Shown one piece after another: positions 25,937 through 34,234 of a stretch of 64,000 bases of DNA. The notes beneath the pieces are model-generated. The model saw only the letters and a program-made list of their open reading frames with translations, searched no databases and had not been told where the DNA came from. Within the stretch, counting starts at the first letter, position 1. Every line of letters begins with the position of its first letter. Both the position numbers and the translations under genes were made by a program. This DNA is from Pseudolysinimonas sp051954455 (GTDB taxonomy: Bacteria; Actinomycetota; Actinomycetes; Actinomycetales; Microbacteriaceae): positions 111,671 through 175,670 of the forward strand of contig NZ_JBQCHS010000012.1 of NCBI RefSeq assembly GCF_051954455.1. Direction: 5' to 3'.

Positions 25937-27451
25937 ATGGCCCAGGCGGATCTCATGGACTTCGACAAGGCCCTCGAGCTGTACGAGCCGGTGCTCGGCT
26001 TCGAGGTGCACGTCGAGCTGTCGACGAAGACGAAGATGTTCTCGGATGCGCCCAACCCGGCCAACAGCGAGAACGAGTCCGCGGGGCCGAACACGCAGAT
26101 CACGCCCGTCGACCTCGGGCTCCCGGGCAGCCTTCCGGTGGTCAACGAGACCGCCGTCGAGTATTCGATCTCGCTCGGCCTCGCGCTCGGCTGCAGCATC
26201 GCGAGCAGCAGCCGCTTCGCCCGGAAGAACTACTTCTACCCCGATCTGGCGAAGGACTACCAGATCAGCCAGTACGACGAGCCGATCGCCTTCGAGGGCT
26301 CCGTCGAGGTGGAGCTGGAGGACGGCTCCGTCTTCACCGTGCCGATCGAGCGCGCCCACATGGAGGAGGACGCCGGCAAGCTGACCCACGTCGGCGGCTC
26401 GACCGGCCGCATCCAGGGCGCTGAGTACTCGCTCGTCGACTACAACCGCGCGGGCGTGCCGCTCGTCGAGATCGTGACGAAGCCGATCATCGGAGCCGAG
26501 GGGCGCGCTCCCGAGGTCGGCAAGGCCTACGTGTCGACCATCCGCGACATCGTGCGCGCCCTCGGCATCAGCGAGGCGCGCATGGAGCGCGGCAACCTGC
26601 GCTGCGACGCGAACGTCAGCCTCCGCCCGCGCGGGCAGGAGAAGCTCGGCACCCGCACCGAGACCAAGAACGTCAACTCGATGCGCTCCGTGGAACGCGC
26701 GGTGCGCTACGAGATCCAGCGCCAGGCCGCGATCCTCGCCGCCGGCGGCACGATCACGCAGGAGACCCGCCACTGGCACGAGGACACCGGCACGACGTCG
26801 CCGGGGCGCCCGAAGTCGGACGCGGACGATTACCGCTACTTCCCCGAGCCGGACCTCCTTCCGATCGAACCCGACCCGAAGCTCATCGAGTCGCTGCGGG
26901 CGACCCTGCCCGAGGCGCCGGCCGTCCGACGTCGACGATTGCGCGACGCGTGGGGCTTCACCGACCTTGAGTTCCAGGACGTGCAGAACTCCGGCCTCCT
27001 CGTCGAGGTGGAGGAGACGGTGGCCGCCGGCGCCGCCCCCGCCCAGGCCCGCAAGTGGTGGACCGGCGAGATCGCCCGCCTCGCGAATGCGCGGAACGCC
27101 GAGCCGGCCTCCCTCATCACCCCGCTCGCGGTGTCGGAGATCGTGGCGCTCGTGGAGTCGGGCGAGTTGACCGACCGCCTCGCCCGCCAGGTCGTCGAGG
27201 GCGTCATCGCGGGGGAGGGGACGCCCGCCGAGGTGGTCGCCGCCCGCGGCCTCAAGGTCGTCTCGGACGACGGCGCGCTCATCGCGGCGATCGACGAGGC
27301 GCTCGCGCAGCAGCCCGACGTGCTGGAGAAGATCCGCGACGGCAAGGTGCAGGCCGCCGGCGCGGTCATCGGCGCGGTGATGAAGGCGATGAAGGGCCAG
27401 GCCGACGCGGCGCGCGTGCGGGAGCTCGTGCTGGAGCGGGCGCAGGCCTGA
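25937..27451 (+). CDS. gatB: Asp-tRNA(Asn)/Glu-tRNA(Gln) amidotransferase subunit B
   Basis: A 504-residue GatB, the subunit that binds the mischarged tRNA, phosphorylates the acyl group and receives ammonia from GatA. Family motifs: GFEVHVELSTKTKMFSDAPN, GLPGSLPVVNE, RKNYFYPDLAKDYQISQYD, RMERGNLRCDANVSLRP and TETKNVNSMRSVERAV. The C-terminal YqeY-like tail is complete (KVQAAGAVIGAVMKAMKGQAD). TAGGAT lies 7 nt before the ATG. It is separated from gatC-gatA by 6 kb and six unrelated genes, so it must be transcribed on its own. Confidence 0.96.
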   Translation: MAQADLMDFDKALELYEPVLGFEVHVELSTKTKMFSDAPNPANSENESAGPNTQITPVDLGLPGSLPVVNETAVEYSISLGLALGCSIASSSRFARKNYFYPDLAKDYQISQYDEPIAFEGSVEVELEDGSVFTVPIERAHMEEDAGKLTHVGGSTGRIQGAEYSLVDYNRAGVPLVEIVTKPIIGAEGRAPEVGKAYVSTIRDIVRALGISEARMERGNLRCDANVSLRPRGQEKLGTRTETKNVNSMRSVERAVRYEIQRQAAILAAGGTITQETRHWHEDTGTTSPGRPKSDADDYRYFPEPDLLPIEPDPKLIESLRATLPEAPAVRRRRLRDAWGFTDLEFQDVQNSGLLVEVEETVAAGAAPAQARKWWTGEIARLANARNAEPASLITPLAVSEIVALVESGELTDRLARQVVEGVIAGEGTPAEVVAARGLKVVSDDGALIAAIDEALAQQPDVLEKIRDGKVQAAGAVIGAVMKAMKGQADAARVRELVLERAQA

Positions 27452-27467
27452 CGCACCCGCGCGGCGC

Positions 27468-27878
27468 TCACCCCTCGAGCAGCCGCGCGAGCATCCCCGC
27501 GAGCGCCTCGCGCTCGTCGGCACCGAGCGGAGCGAAGTGCTCCGCGAGCACGCCGTCGAGGATCCGCTGCCCCGCCGTGTAGACCCGCTCACCCTCCGCG
27601 GAGAGCTCCGGACGGATCGCGCGCCCCGCTCCGCTCTGGCGGGTGATGAGCCCCCGCGCCTCGAGCCGGGCCGCGAGCGTGCCGAACGCCTGGTCAGTCT
27701 GGAAGGTCAGGACGGCGAGGCCGTGCAGCGACGCGCCCGGATTCGCGTGGAGGTGGCGGAGCGCATCCCACTGGACGAGCGTCACGTCGAGGGGGCGCAG
27801 GGCCTCGGTCGCCGTGCGGTGCTGCTTGGCCTGCACGCGCTTGACCGTGAGCCCGAGCTCGGAGAGGGATGTCGCCAC
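27468..27878 (-). CDS. MarR family transcriptional regulator
   Basis: A 136-residue winged-helix regulator: TATEALRPLDVTLVQWDALRHLHANPGAS, a recognition helix region TFQTDQAFGTLAARLEARGLI and a wing RQSGAGRAIRPELSAEG. I chose GTG at 27878 because TACGGT lies 7 nt upstream; GTG codons 2 and 3 codons earlier are possible. It is divergent from an alpha/beta hydrolase gene 63 nt away, which it probably controls through the AT-rich direct repeats at 27907-27934. Confidence 0.82.
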   Translation of the reverse strand: MATSLSELGLTVKRVQAKQHRTATEALRPLDVTLVQWDALRHLHANPGASLHGLAVLTFQTDQAFGTLAARLEARGLITRQSGAGRAIRPELSAEGERVYTAGQRILDGVLAEHFAPLGADEREALAGMLARLLEG

Positions 27879-27906
27879 GGGCACCACCGTAGCGCAGAAG
27901 TCAGCT

Positions 27907-27934
27907 TGTTTATATAAGCATGTTGATATAGCCT
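27907..27934. promoter_or_regulatory. AT-rich tandem direct repeat between the MarR and hydrolase genes
   Basis: TGTTTATATAAGCA (27907-27920) and TGTTGATATAGCCT (27921-27934) are adjacent 14-bp direct repeats in an otherwise GC-rich region. TTATATAA within the first is palindromic. The second contains TAGCCT, the -10 box of the hydrolase gene. Two helically stacked MarR dimers covering both promoters would fit. Confidence 0.6.
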
Positions 27935-27941
27935 GACCGCC

Positions 27942-28730
27942 ATGACGACCCCGCTCACCCTCACCGTCCCCACCTCGCGCGGCGACGTGCCCCTGACCGC
28001 CGACGAGCGCGGCGACGGCCCCGCGATCCTGCTCCTGCACGGCGGGGCCGGCCCGGTCTCCGTCACGGGATTCGCCGACCTGCTCGCCGAGCGCACCGGC
28101 TCCCGCGTCATGGTGCCGGTGCACCCGGGCTTCGGCGGAACCGAGCGCCCGGAGCACCTCGACTCCGTCGCGGGCCTCGCAGAGCTCTACGCGGGCCTGC
28201 TCGACGCGCTCGACCTCACCGACGTCACCGTGATCGGCAACTCGATCGGCGGATGGATCGCGGCCGAGCTGGCGCTGCGGCGCTCGCCCCGCGTGGGCCG
28301 CCTCGCGATCGTGAACGGCGTCGGCATCGAGGTGGAGGGCCACCCGGTCGCGCAGGCGTCGTCGCCGGCCGAGCTCGCGCAGCTCGCGTGGCACGACCCG
28401 TCGAAGGCGACTGTTCCCGACCCGGCCGCGCTTCCGCCGGCGGCGCGCGACATCCTGCTCGGCAACCAGGCCGCGCTCGCCGTCTACGGCGGCGGGATGA
28501 CCGACCCGACCCTGCGGGAGCGGCTCGCGGCGGTCGACGTACCCGCGCTCGTGGTGTGGGGCGAGTCGGACCGCATCGCGGATGCCGACTACGGTCGCGC
28601 CTACGCCGCCGCGATCCCGGGCGCGCGCTTCGAGCTGCTCGAGCGCACCGGGCACGTGCCGCAGCTCGAGACCCCCGAAGTGCTGCTCGCGGCGCTGGAG
28701 GGATTCCTCCCGCAGGCGGTCGCGCGTTAG
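27942..28730 (+). CDS. Alpha/beta hydrolase
   Basis: A 262-residue alpha/beta hydrolase. Oxyanion segment LLLHGGAGP (about 31-39), nucleophile elbow GNSIGGW, acid in WGESDRIAD and His in TGHVPQLE. The overall form is like the esterase/epoxide-hydrolase group; the substrate is unknown. TAGCCT is 7 nt before the ATG, within the presumed MarR operator. Its stop overlaps the stop of the convergent next gene by 4 nt. Confidence 0.85.
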   Translation: MTTPLTLTVPTSRGDVPLTADERGDGPAILLLHGGAGPVSVTGFADLLAERTGSRVMVPVHPGFGGTERPEHLDSVAGLAELYAGLLDALDLTDVTVIGNSIGGWIAAELALRRSPRVGRLAIVNGVGIEVEGHPVAQASSPAELAQLAWHDPSKATVPDPAALPPAARDILLGNQAALAVYGGGMTDPTLRERLAAVDVPALVVWGESDRIADADYGRAYAAAIPGARFELLERTGHVPQLETPEVLLAALEGFLPQAVAR

Positions 28731-29548
28731 GCGGCCTCGGTGAGAACCGGCTCGGCAACAACCGGCTCCACGGCCGGTTCCTCGTCGGCGGCCGGGGTGT
28801 CGGCCGTCAGCGCCGCGATCACCCGCACGGCGTCGGCGATCGCCTCCGGGTGGACGAGGTGGATGTTGTGGAACCCGTCGCGCGTGTCGGTCACGTGGAT
28901 CGCGCGCCGGGTGGTCGTCGCGGCGGGCCGCTCGAGCCGCCGGGTGAGGCTGCGGCTGTGCACGACGGCGATCGGCGCGCTCGTCGGGGTGAGGCCCGCC
29001 GCGCGCGCGGCGGTGGGGACGACGGCCGCGAGCTCCGCGGCGGCGGTGCCGTCGGCGATCCCGCGTCGGATCTCCGCGCACCAGGCGGCGTAGCCCTCCG
29101 CGCCGAGCTCCTGCCGCAGCGACCGCTGCCGGGGCACGAACCGCACCGCGTCGCGGTCGAGGAGCACGCATCCGAGCGGCGTCCGGGCAAGCGGCTTCGC
29201 GAGCCGCAGCCCCAGGGCTGCCGACCCGAGCACGGTGCGGGCCATCGGCGAGGCGGCGGCCCGGGAGGAGGTCGCGTCGACGAGGACGAGCCCCGCGACG
29301 GGCCGGGTCGCGTAGCCCGCGGCGAGGCGGGCGAGGAGGCCGCCGTAGGAGTGCCCGATCACGATCGGCGGCACCGGCTGCGCCTCGATGACGGCCAGCA
29401 GCTGGGCGACCGGGTCGGTGCCGGTGACGCGACGGGGGACCTCGATGGGGTGGGCTCCGTCGAGCGCCCGTGCCACGAGTTCCCACGATTCCGGCACATC
29501 GGCCGCGCCATAGGAGACGACGATCGGGGCGGCGGGCGAGCTCTCCAT
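28727..29548 (-). CDS. Alpha/beta hydrolase
   Basis: A 273-residue hydrolase with IVIGHSYGGLLARLA as nucleophile elbow and GFHNIHLVHPEAIA supplying a C-terminal His. The N-terminal VVSYGAADVPESWE replaces the more usual HG oxyanion motif, so it is divergent. The last ~25 residues are Glu/Pro/Val-rich (EEPAVEPVVAEPVL) and probably disordered. Substrate unknown. It is convergent with the preceding hydrolase. Confidence 0.78.
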   Translation of the reverse strand: MESSPAAPIVVSYGAADVPESWELVARALDGAHPIEVPRRVTGTDPVAQLLAVIEAQPVPPIVIGHSYGGLLARLAAGYATRPVAGLVLVDATSSRAAASPMARTVLGSAALGLRLAKPLARTPLGCVLLDRDAVRFVPRQRSLRQELGAEGYAAWCAEIRRGIADGTAAAELAAVVPTAARAAGLTPTSAPIAVVHSRSLTRRLERPAATTTRRAIHVTDTRDGFHNIHLVHPEAIADAVRVIAALTADTPAADEEPAVEPVVAEPVLTEAA

Positions 29549-29653
29549 GACCGCAGAATGCTCGCCCCGGATCAGAGCGAGGACGGTCGATCGTAAGGAG
29601 ACGGTAAGAATCGCGGCGGAGGGGTGCGCGGGTGCGCGCTAGGTTCGGCTGAC

Positions 29654-30121
29654 ATGACGGAGGAGCTCGCACCGCTGCTGATCCGCTCGTGGCGCACCCC
29701 GACGCTGGAGCGCGATCTCCGCGACGCCGGCCCGATGTTCGGCGACCCGGAGGCGGTGCTGCGCGGGATCCCGGAGCGGCTGTGGATCCGCATCGACGAC
29801 GCCGGCGTGGCGCTGCTGCCATCGTCAACCGGGCCGGTGGTGCTGCGGATCCCGGCTGACCGGATCACGAACCTCGCCGTCGCGCCCGGCGACCGCCCGC
29901 GGCACGAGGAGCGGGTGCTCAACGGCCTCGACCGCTGGGCGATGATGTTCACCTGGGGGATGGGGCGCGTGACGTGGCTGCGCCTCGTCGTGCGGGCGAA
30001 GCGCGACGACGGGACGATCGCGGAGCTGCACCTGCCGGCGACCGAAACGCTCGGGGTGTCGAAGTGGGCGGGGCGGTTTCGTCCGCAGAACTGGCCGATG
30101 CTGCGGAAGGCGGAGTGGTGA
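29654..30121 (+). CDS. Conserved hypothetical protein
   Basis: A 155-residue soluble protein, beta-rich, with RLWIRIDDAGVALLPSSTGPVVLRIPADRITNLAVAPG, which resembles a PH-like or bacterial PH-type strand pattern, and WLRLVVRAKRDDGTIAELHLPA. No catalytic motif is recognised. The ATG at 29654 has TAGGTT 8 nt upstream. It is the last typical high-GC gene before the low-GC ATPase island. Confidence 0.6.
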   Translation: MTEELAPLLIRSWRTPTLERDLRDAGPMFGDPEAVLRGIPERLWIRIDDAGVALLPSSTGPVVLRIPADRITNLAVAPGDRPRHEERVLNGLDRWAMMFTWGMGRVTWLRLVVRAKRDDGTIAELHLPATETLGVSKWAGRFRPQNWPMLRKAEW

Positions 30122-30208
30122 TGGGTGGACGCTCAGCGAGCGCCTCAAGGCAGATGCGCTCGCGGCGATTCCGCGTACGTGCCGAGGGCGGCTGGATGTC
30201 CGCGGCAG

Positions 30209-32023
30209 CTACGACGTAAGGCTGGAAAGCATTGCATTCACCGATTCAATCTCTGGGATGCGGGGGCGGCTGACCAGAGCCGCACGGATAAAGCTTTCGG
30301 AGGTGGTAGTCATCACCACACCGGCGCTTCGCGCAGAACTGAGAAGGTGCTTCCCCCTTACTAGCGCGAGTGGCTCCGTAGCATTTTCTTCCCATTTTCG
30401 GTGCGCCTCTTCAAAGGCTGAAGCGATGCTTTCCTGGCTCACGGCGGCGGATAGCGATCGTCCAACGGATTTGAGTGCCGATTCAATATCCTCATGTTGC
30501 GGAGAGGGCCATTCTGCGGAAGCCCGTGCGCGAAGCCACCTGACAACAAACTCTCTGATTGTTTCTTCTTGCCGAGCGAGGGCCAGGTTTCGGAAATATT
30601 CCCGAAGGTAGGAGGGATCGGTAATAGAAGGATCGATCAACCGAGTCTCAATTGCAGCGGCAAGAAATTCGGAAGAAGACAGTAATACGCCTTCAATATC
30701 GGCTTTTGACCAAACGTGTACATTGTTCGAGATTGCGGGCGACGGACGCGCCGCGAGGACGTCCGCGTCAACGACACCAATGATGGGTAGTTCAAATCGC
30801 TTCAAGGCGGCGACGTCTCGTAGCACAAGGTCTCGACCTCCTGCCGAACGGCTCGCTCCCCGCGACATCTCTGGGATCAAGTCCCCGAGAACTGCCCTAT
30901 CGAGGTCTCCTTCGGTCACTACCAGAAAGTCGCTCTGAGTGAGCGCGCTTGCGCGGAATCCTGCCTGCCTATATAGCTGCAGACGCTCATCGTCGGTGCG
31001 GACGGTAGACGGGCTTTGGGCCTGCTCGAACCGAAGGATCGCCGTCGGTTCGACGTCGTCAAGAATTGAGGGGCTGTGTGTAGCGACAATGAGCCTGCTG
31101 TCGGATGGCAATCCCAGTTTCAGGGCGCGCATGAGTTTGGAGCTAAGAGAGGGGTGAAGGTACGCGTCGGGCTCGTCAACCAATACCGAACTGTGGCCCT
31201 CGCCGGCCCGAAATATGCGACTGACGAGTATGAGGGCTTGCCTTTCTCCGCTGGACAGCCCCTCGATGCCGTGAGTTTGGCCACTCGGCAATTGAATTCG
31301 AAGACTCGAAGGATATTCTTGAGTCAGTGGGAGAAGCCTCTTGGGCGCCAAGATTTCATCGATTCCAGACTTGAAGCGATCCCAGGCCTGACGTGCGGCG
31401 CCATCAATCGCACCATGTTCGTTCGGGAGATAAGCCGCTACGCACAACGTTCGCGCGTAGTCCTCGAATTCGTAATCGTCGAGGAGTCCAAACCCGCCTT
31501 GGCTCTCGCGCATTGCCGCAACACTCCGAGCATTGTCCTCGGGACTCAGGCTTACGATGGTGAACGGGTTGTTGTATGAGTTGAGACGTCTTTCCGCTGG
31601 CACGTATACCAAGCTGAGGCTTGGGACAAAGCGAGCGATCTGCTCCTGTTTGAGCATGTTTGCGACCCAAGCGTGACTTGCCGGAACAGTCTCGGTTCGG
31701 TTGCCCCCCAAGGGGCTCCGCACGTTCTTGATCGTTACCAACGGGATCCCGATTGCAGCGATTATTCCGGTTTGAATCGCGTAGTTCGCCTGGGCAGCTT
31801 GTTCGGCAGCGTCGAACTCGATCGTCACTTCTGTCACCGCGGCCCGTTCCGGGTCAGCCGGTTCCGGTCCCTGATAGACCCAGGGAGCAGCGAGGCATCG
31901 GAGAAAGCGGGACTTTCCGGATCCGTTCGAGCCTGCGAGAGCGATCACGCTTGAGTTCGGTAGTTCGGTGTACCCATCCACCAAACCGCCCACGTTCTCG
32001 GTGCGGACGCTAACGATCCTCAT
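30209..32023 (-). CDS. AAA/ABC-type ATPase fused to a TOPRIM-like nuclease domain (OLD- or PARIS-like); probable horizontally acquired defence gene
   Basis: A 604-residue protein. The N-terminal SMC/ABC-type ATPase has Walker A GSNGSGKS (31-38), ABC signature LSSGERQ (about 256), Walker B VLVDEPDAYLHP (about 283) and switch His in ATHSPS (about 314). The C-terminal TOPRIM-like part has FLVVTEGDLDR (Glu, about 370), IIGVVDADVL (Asp-x-Asp, about 418) and VHVWSKADIEGVLLS, resembling the DIExxL element in DUF4435/OLD proteins. This is the layout of OLD-family nucleases, or of fused AriA-AriB (PARIS). Base composition differs sharply from its neighbours: two sample 60-nt lines have 57% and 45% G+C against 73% next door, indicating recent transfer. 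No partner gene (UvrD, reverse transcriptase) is adjacent. Confidence 0.82.
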   Translation of the reverse strand: MRIVSVRTENVGGLVDGYTELPNSSVIALAGSNGSGKSRFLRCLAAPWVYQGPEPADPERAAVTEVTIEFDAAEQAAQANYAIQTGIIAAIGIPLVTIKNVRSPLGGNRTETVPASHAWVANMLKQEQIARFVPSLSLVYVPAERRLNSYNNPFTIVSLSPEDNARSVAAMRESQGGFGLLDDYEFEDYARTLCVAAYLPNEHGAIDGAARQAWDRFKSGIDEILAPKRLLPLTQEYPSSLRIQLPSGQTHGIEGLSSGERQALILVSRIFRAGEGHSSVLVDEPDAYLHPSLSSKLMRALKLGLPSDSRLIVATHSPSILDDVEPTAILRFEQAQSPSTVRTDDERLQLYRQAGFRASALTQSDFLVVTEGDLDRAVLGDLIPEMSRGASRSAGGRDLVLRDVAALKRFELPIIGVVDADVLAARPSPAISNNVHVWSKADIEGVLLSSSEFLAAAIETRLIDPSITDPSYLREYFRNLALARQEETIREFVVRWLRARASAEWPSPQHEDIESALKSVGRSLSAAVSQESIASAFEEAHRKWEENATEPLALVRGKHLLSSARSAGVVMTTTSESFIRAALVSRPRIPEIESVNAMLSSLTS

Positions 32024-32066
32024 ATGCCGACCATGATGTCGCCGCTGTCAAAGTAGCCTCAATCCC

Positions 32067-33692
32067 ATGGCGACCCACGAGGTAACCAACCAACCCCCGC
32101 CCCGCGTCGACGTCGACGAGTACGGCACCAACATCCCCCTCGTCGAAGCCGTCCTGCGCCACGATGCCGCCTGGGCCGAGGATCGCCTCCGCGAGGCCGG
32201 CCGCTACGTCGGCACCGCCGCGTTCCAGCGCGACGCCGAGCTGGCCAACACCAATCCGCCGCAGCTGCGTCAGTTCGACCGCTACGGCACCCGCATCGAC
32301 GAGGTCGAGTACGACGAGTCGTATCACCGCGTCATCGCGGCGGCGCTGAAGCGCGGTGCGCACGCCTCCGCGCACAACGATCCCGGGCCCGGCGCCGAGG
32401 TGGCGCGCGCGGCGATGTTCATGCTCTTCGCGCAGGTGGAGCCCGGCCACGCATGCCCGGTGAGCATGACGCACTCGGCGGTCGCCAGCATCCGGCACAG
32501 CGACGCGCTCGCCGCGCAGTGGATCCCGCGGCTGCTCAGCACCGACTACGACCCCGAGCTGCGGCCGGGCAAGAAGTCCGCGCTGTTCGGGATGGCGATG
32601 ACCGAGAAGCAGGGCGGCAGCGACATCCGCGCCAACACCACGCGCGCCGAGAAGAGCGACGACCACTACGTGCTCACCGGCCACAAGTGGTTCTGCTCGG
32701 CCCCGATGTCCGACGGGTTCCTCGTGCTCGCGCAGACCGACGCGGGCGTCACCTGCTTTCTCGTGCCGCGCATCCTTCCCGATCACAGCCGCAACGCGTT
32801 CGCGATCCAGCGGCTGAAGGACAAGCTCGGCAACAAGTCGAACGCGAGCTCCGAGGTGGAGTTCGACGGCACCGTCGGCTTCCTGCTCGGGGAGGAGGGG
32901 CGCGGCGTCCGCACGATCATCGACATGGTGTCCGGCACGCGCCTCGACTCGATGCTCGGGAGCATCGCGGGCATGCGCCAGGCCACCGCGGAGGCCGCGT
33001 GGCACGTGCGCCACCGCTCGGCGTTCGGGGCGAAGCTCGTCGACCAGCCCGCGATGACAGCGGTCGTCGCCGACCTCGCGCTCGAGACCGAGGCGGCCAC
33101 CGCGACGGCGATGCGGATCGCCCGCGCCTACGACGTCGACGCGCCGGACGGCGATCGGGGGTTCCGGCGGATCGCGACCGCCGTCGCCAAGTATTGGATC
33201 TGCAAGCGCGGCCCCGGCCACGCCTACGAGGCGCTCGAGTGCCTCGGCGGCAACGGCTACACGGAGGGCTTCCCGCTCGCGCGCCGCTACCGCGAGCAGC
33301 CGGTCATGGCGATCTGGGAGGGGTCGGGCAACGTGATCGCGCTCGACCTCATCCGGGCGCTGAACACCGAGCCGGAGTCGGTCGACGCGTTCTTCGCGGA
33401 GGTCGCGCTCGCCGCGGGGGAGAACCCGGTCTTCGACGAGCACCTCGCGATCACGGAGCAGGTGGTGCGCGAGGCGGCGGACCTCGACCCCGTCACCGCG
33501 GCCGCGAACGCGCGCATGCTCGTCGCCGACCTCGCCCTCGCGCTGCAGGCGTCGCTGCTGATCCGGCACGCGCCGGCGGCCGTCTCCGACCTCTTCGTCG
33601 AGTCGCGGCTGGGGGAGGGGGCGCGGTACGGGCACCTGTACGGAGCCCTGCCGGCGGGCGGCGACCTCGGCGCGGTGCTCGCGCGGGTGTAA
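32067..33692 (+). CDS. Acyl-CoA dehydrogenase family protein, AidB-like
   Basis: A 541-residue flavoprotein, exactly the length of E. coli AidB. GMAMTEKQGGSDIRANTTRA (AidB-type substrate/FAD loop), GHKWFCSAPMSDGFLVLAQ, the Arg-rich RLKDKLGNKSNASSEVEFDG, and ECLGGNGYTEGFPLARRYRE with catalytic-position Glu391 are visible. AidB binds DNA and FAD and is linked to protection from alkylation. In actinobacteria the same family may simply act on acyl-CoAs, so the role is open. TAGCCT is 7 nt before the ATG. It is divergent from the ATPase-TOPRIM gene with only 43 nt between. The first copy of the forward 33-bp repeat begins 5 nt after its stop. Confidence 0.87.
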   Translation: MATHEVTNQPPPRVDVDEYGTNIPLVEAVLRHDAAWAEDRLREAGRYVGTAAFQRDAELANTNPPQLRQFDRYGTRIDEVEYDESYHRVIAAALKRGAHASAHNDPGPGAEVARAAMFMLFAQVEPGHACPVSMTHSAVASIRHSDALAAQWIPRLLSTDYDPELRPGKKSALFGMAMTEKQGGSDIRANTTRAEKSDDHYVLTGHKWFCSAPMSDGFLVLAQTDAGVTCFLVPRILPDHSRNAFAIQRLKDKLGNKSNASSEVEFDGTVGFLLGEEGRGVRTIIDMVSGTRLDSMLGSIAGMRQATAEAAWHVRHRSAFGAKLVDQPAMTAVVADLALETEAATATAMRIARAYDVDAPDGDRGFRRIATAVAKYWICKRGPGHAYEALECLGGNGYTEGFPLARRYREQPVMAIWEGSGNVIALDLIRALNTEPESVDAFFAEVALAAGENPVFDEHLAITEQVVREAADLDPVTAAANARMLVADLALALQASLLIRHAPAAVSDLFVESRLGEGARYGHLYGALPAGGDLGAVLARV

Positions 33693-33696
33693 TCGG

Positions 33697-33729
33697 GGTC
33701 TCGATACGGCGCTTCGCGCCTACTCGACC
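33697..33729 (+). repeat. Dispersed 33-bp palindromic element, copy B
   Basis: Begins GGTCTCGATACGGCGCTTCG and ends GCGCCTACTCGACC, with a GGCGC/GCGCC core hairpin. Its right end, read on the minus strand, gives GTC-GAG-TAG: the final Val-Glu and stop of the MarR gene at 33720. Confidence 0.85.
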
Positions 33730-34172
33730 CGCATGGGGGTGCGCAGGGCGGCGGTCATCGTGCGGAGGGCATCGAGGGCGGCGGCCTGCTGGGCGGCGGT
33801 GAGGTCGGCGACCATGCGGAGCTCGACCCCGCGGACGGCGGCGCTCGCGGCCTCGCGCATCCGGGCTCCCTTCGAGGTGAGGCGCGTGGGCAGCGCCTTG
33901 CCGACCGGAGCCTCGCGCGTGACGACGCCGTCGGACTCGAGCGCCTGCAGCAGCACGTTCATCGACTGGCGGGTCACGAACGCGCCGCGGGCGAGGTCGG
34001 AGTTGGAGAGCCCCGGGCGCTGCGCGAGGAGCTCGAGGCAGGAGTACTGCGTGACCGTCAGGCCGAGCGGGCGCAGCGCCTCCTCCATCGCGGCGCGGAG
34101 GGCGCTCGCCGCCTCCTTGAGGAGGTAGCCGAGCGAGGTGTCGAGGTCGATGCCGGGGGAGTCGTCCACCAT
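33720..34172 (-). CDS. MarR family transcriptional regulator
   Basis: A 150-residue winged-helix regulator: LTVTQYSCLELLAQRPGLSNSDLARGAFVTRQSMNVLLQALESDGVV (HTH) and a wing ending LPTRLTSKGARMREAA. The start at 34172 lies within a TGTCAG-N4-CTGACA palindrome, and CAGGCT is 6 nt upstream, so the gene is probably autoregulated. The protein ends in R-V-E, supplied together with its TAG stop by the 33-bp repeat. It is divergent from the VOC gene it likely controls. Confidence 0.87.
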   Translation of the reverse strand: MVDDSPGIDLDTSLGYLLKEAASALRAAMEEALRPLGLTVTQYSCLELLAQRPGLSNSDLARGAFVTRQSMNVLLQALESDGVVTREAPVGKALPTRLTSKGARMREAASAAVRGVELRMVADLTAAQQAAALDALRTMTAALRTPMRVE

Positions 34173-34214
34173 GTCAGTAGCCTGACATACTCTCTTTGTG
34201 TCAGATAACTGACA
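34172..34214. promoter_or_regulatory. Twin MarR operators TGTCAG-N4-CTGACA
   Basis: Two palindromes with identical arms: 34172-34187 (centre TAGC) and 34199-34214 (centre ATAA), 27 bp centre to centre. The first covers the marR start and -10; the second lies just before the ribosome binding site (GAGAGAGG) of the VOC gene. A single regulator could repress both directions. Confidence 0.8.
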
Positions 34215-34234
34215 CGACGAGAGAGGAACCTCCC

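Noticed and set aside
30209..32023. Several plus-strand ORFs (for example 31076-31579) inside the low-GC island as separate genes
   Set aside because: They have no family motifs and lie antisense to an uninterrupted 604-residue ATPase with a complete motif set.
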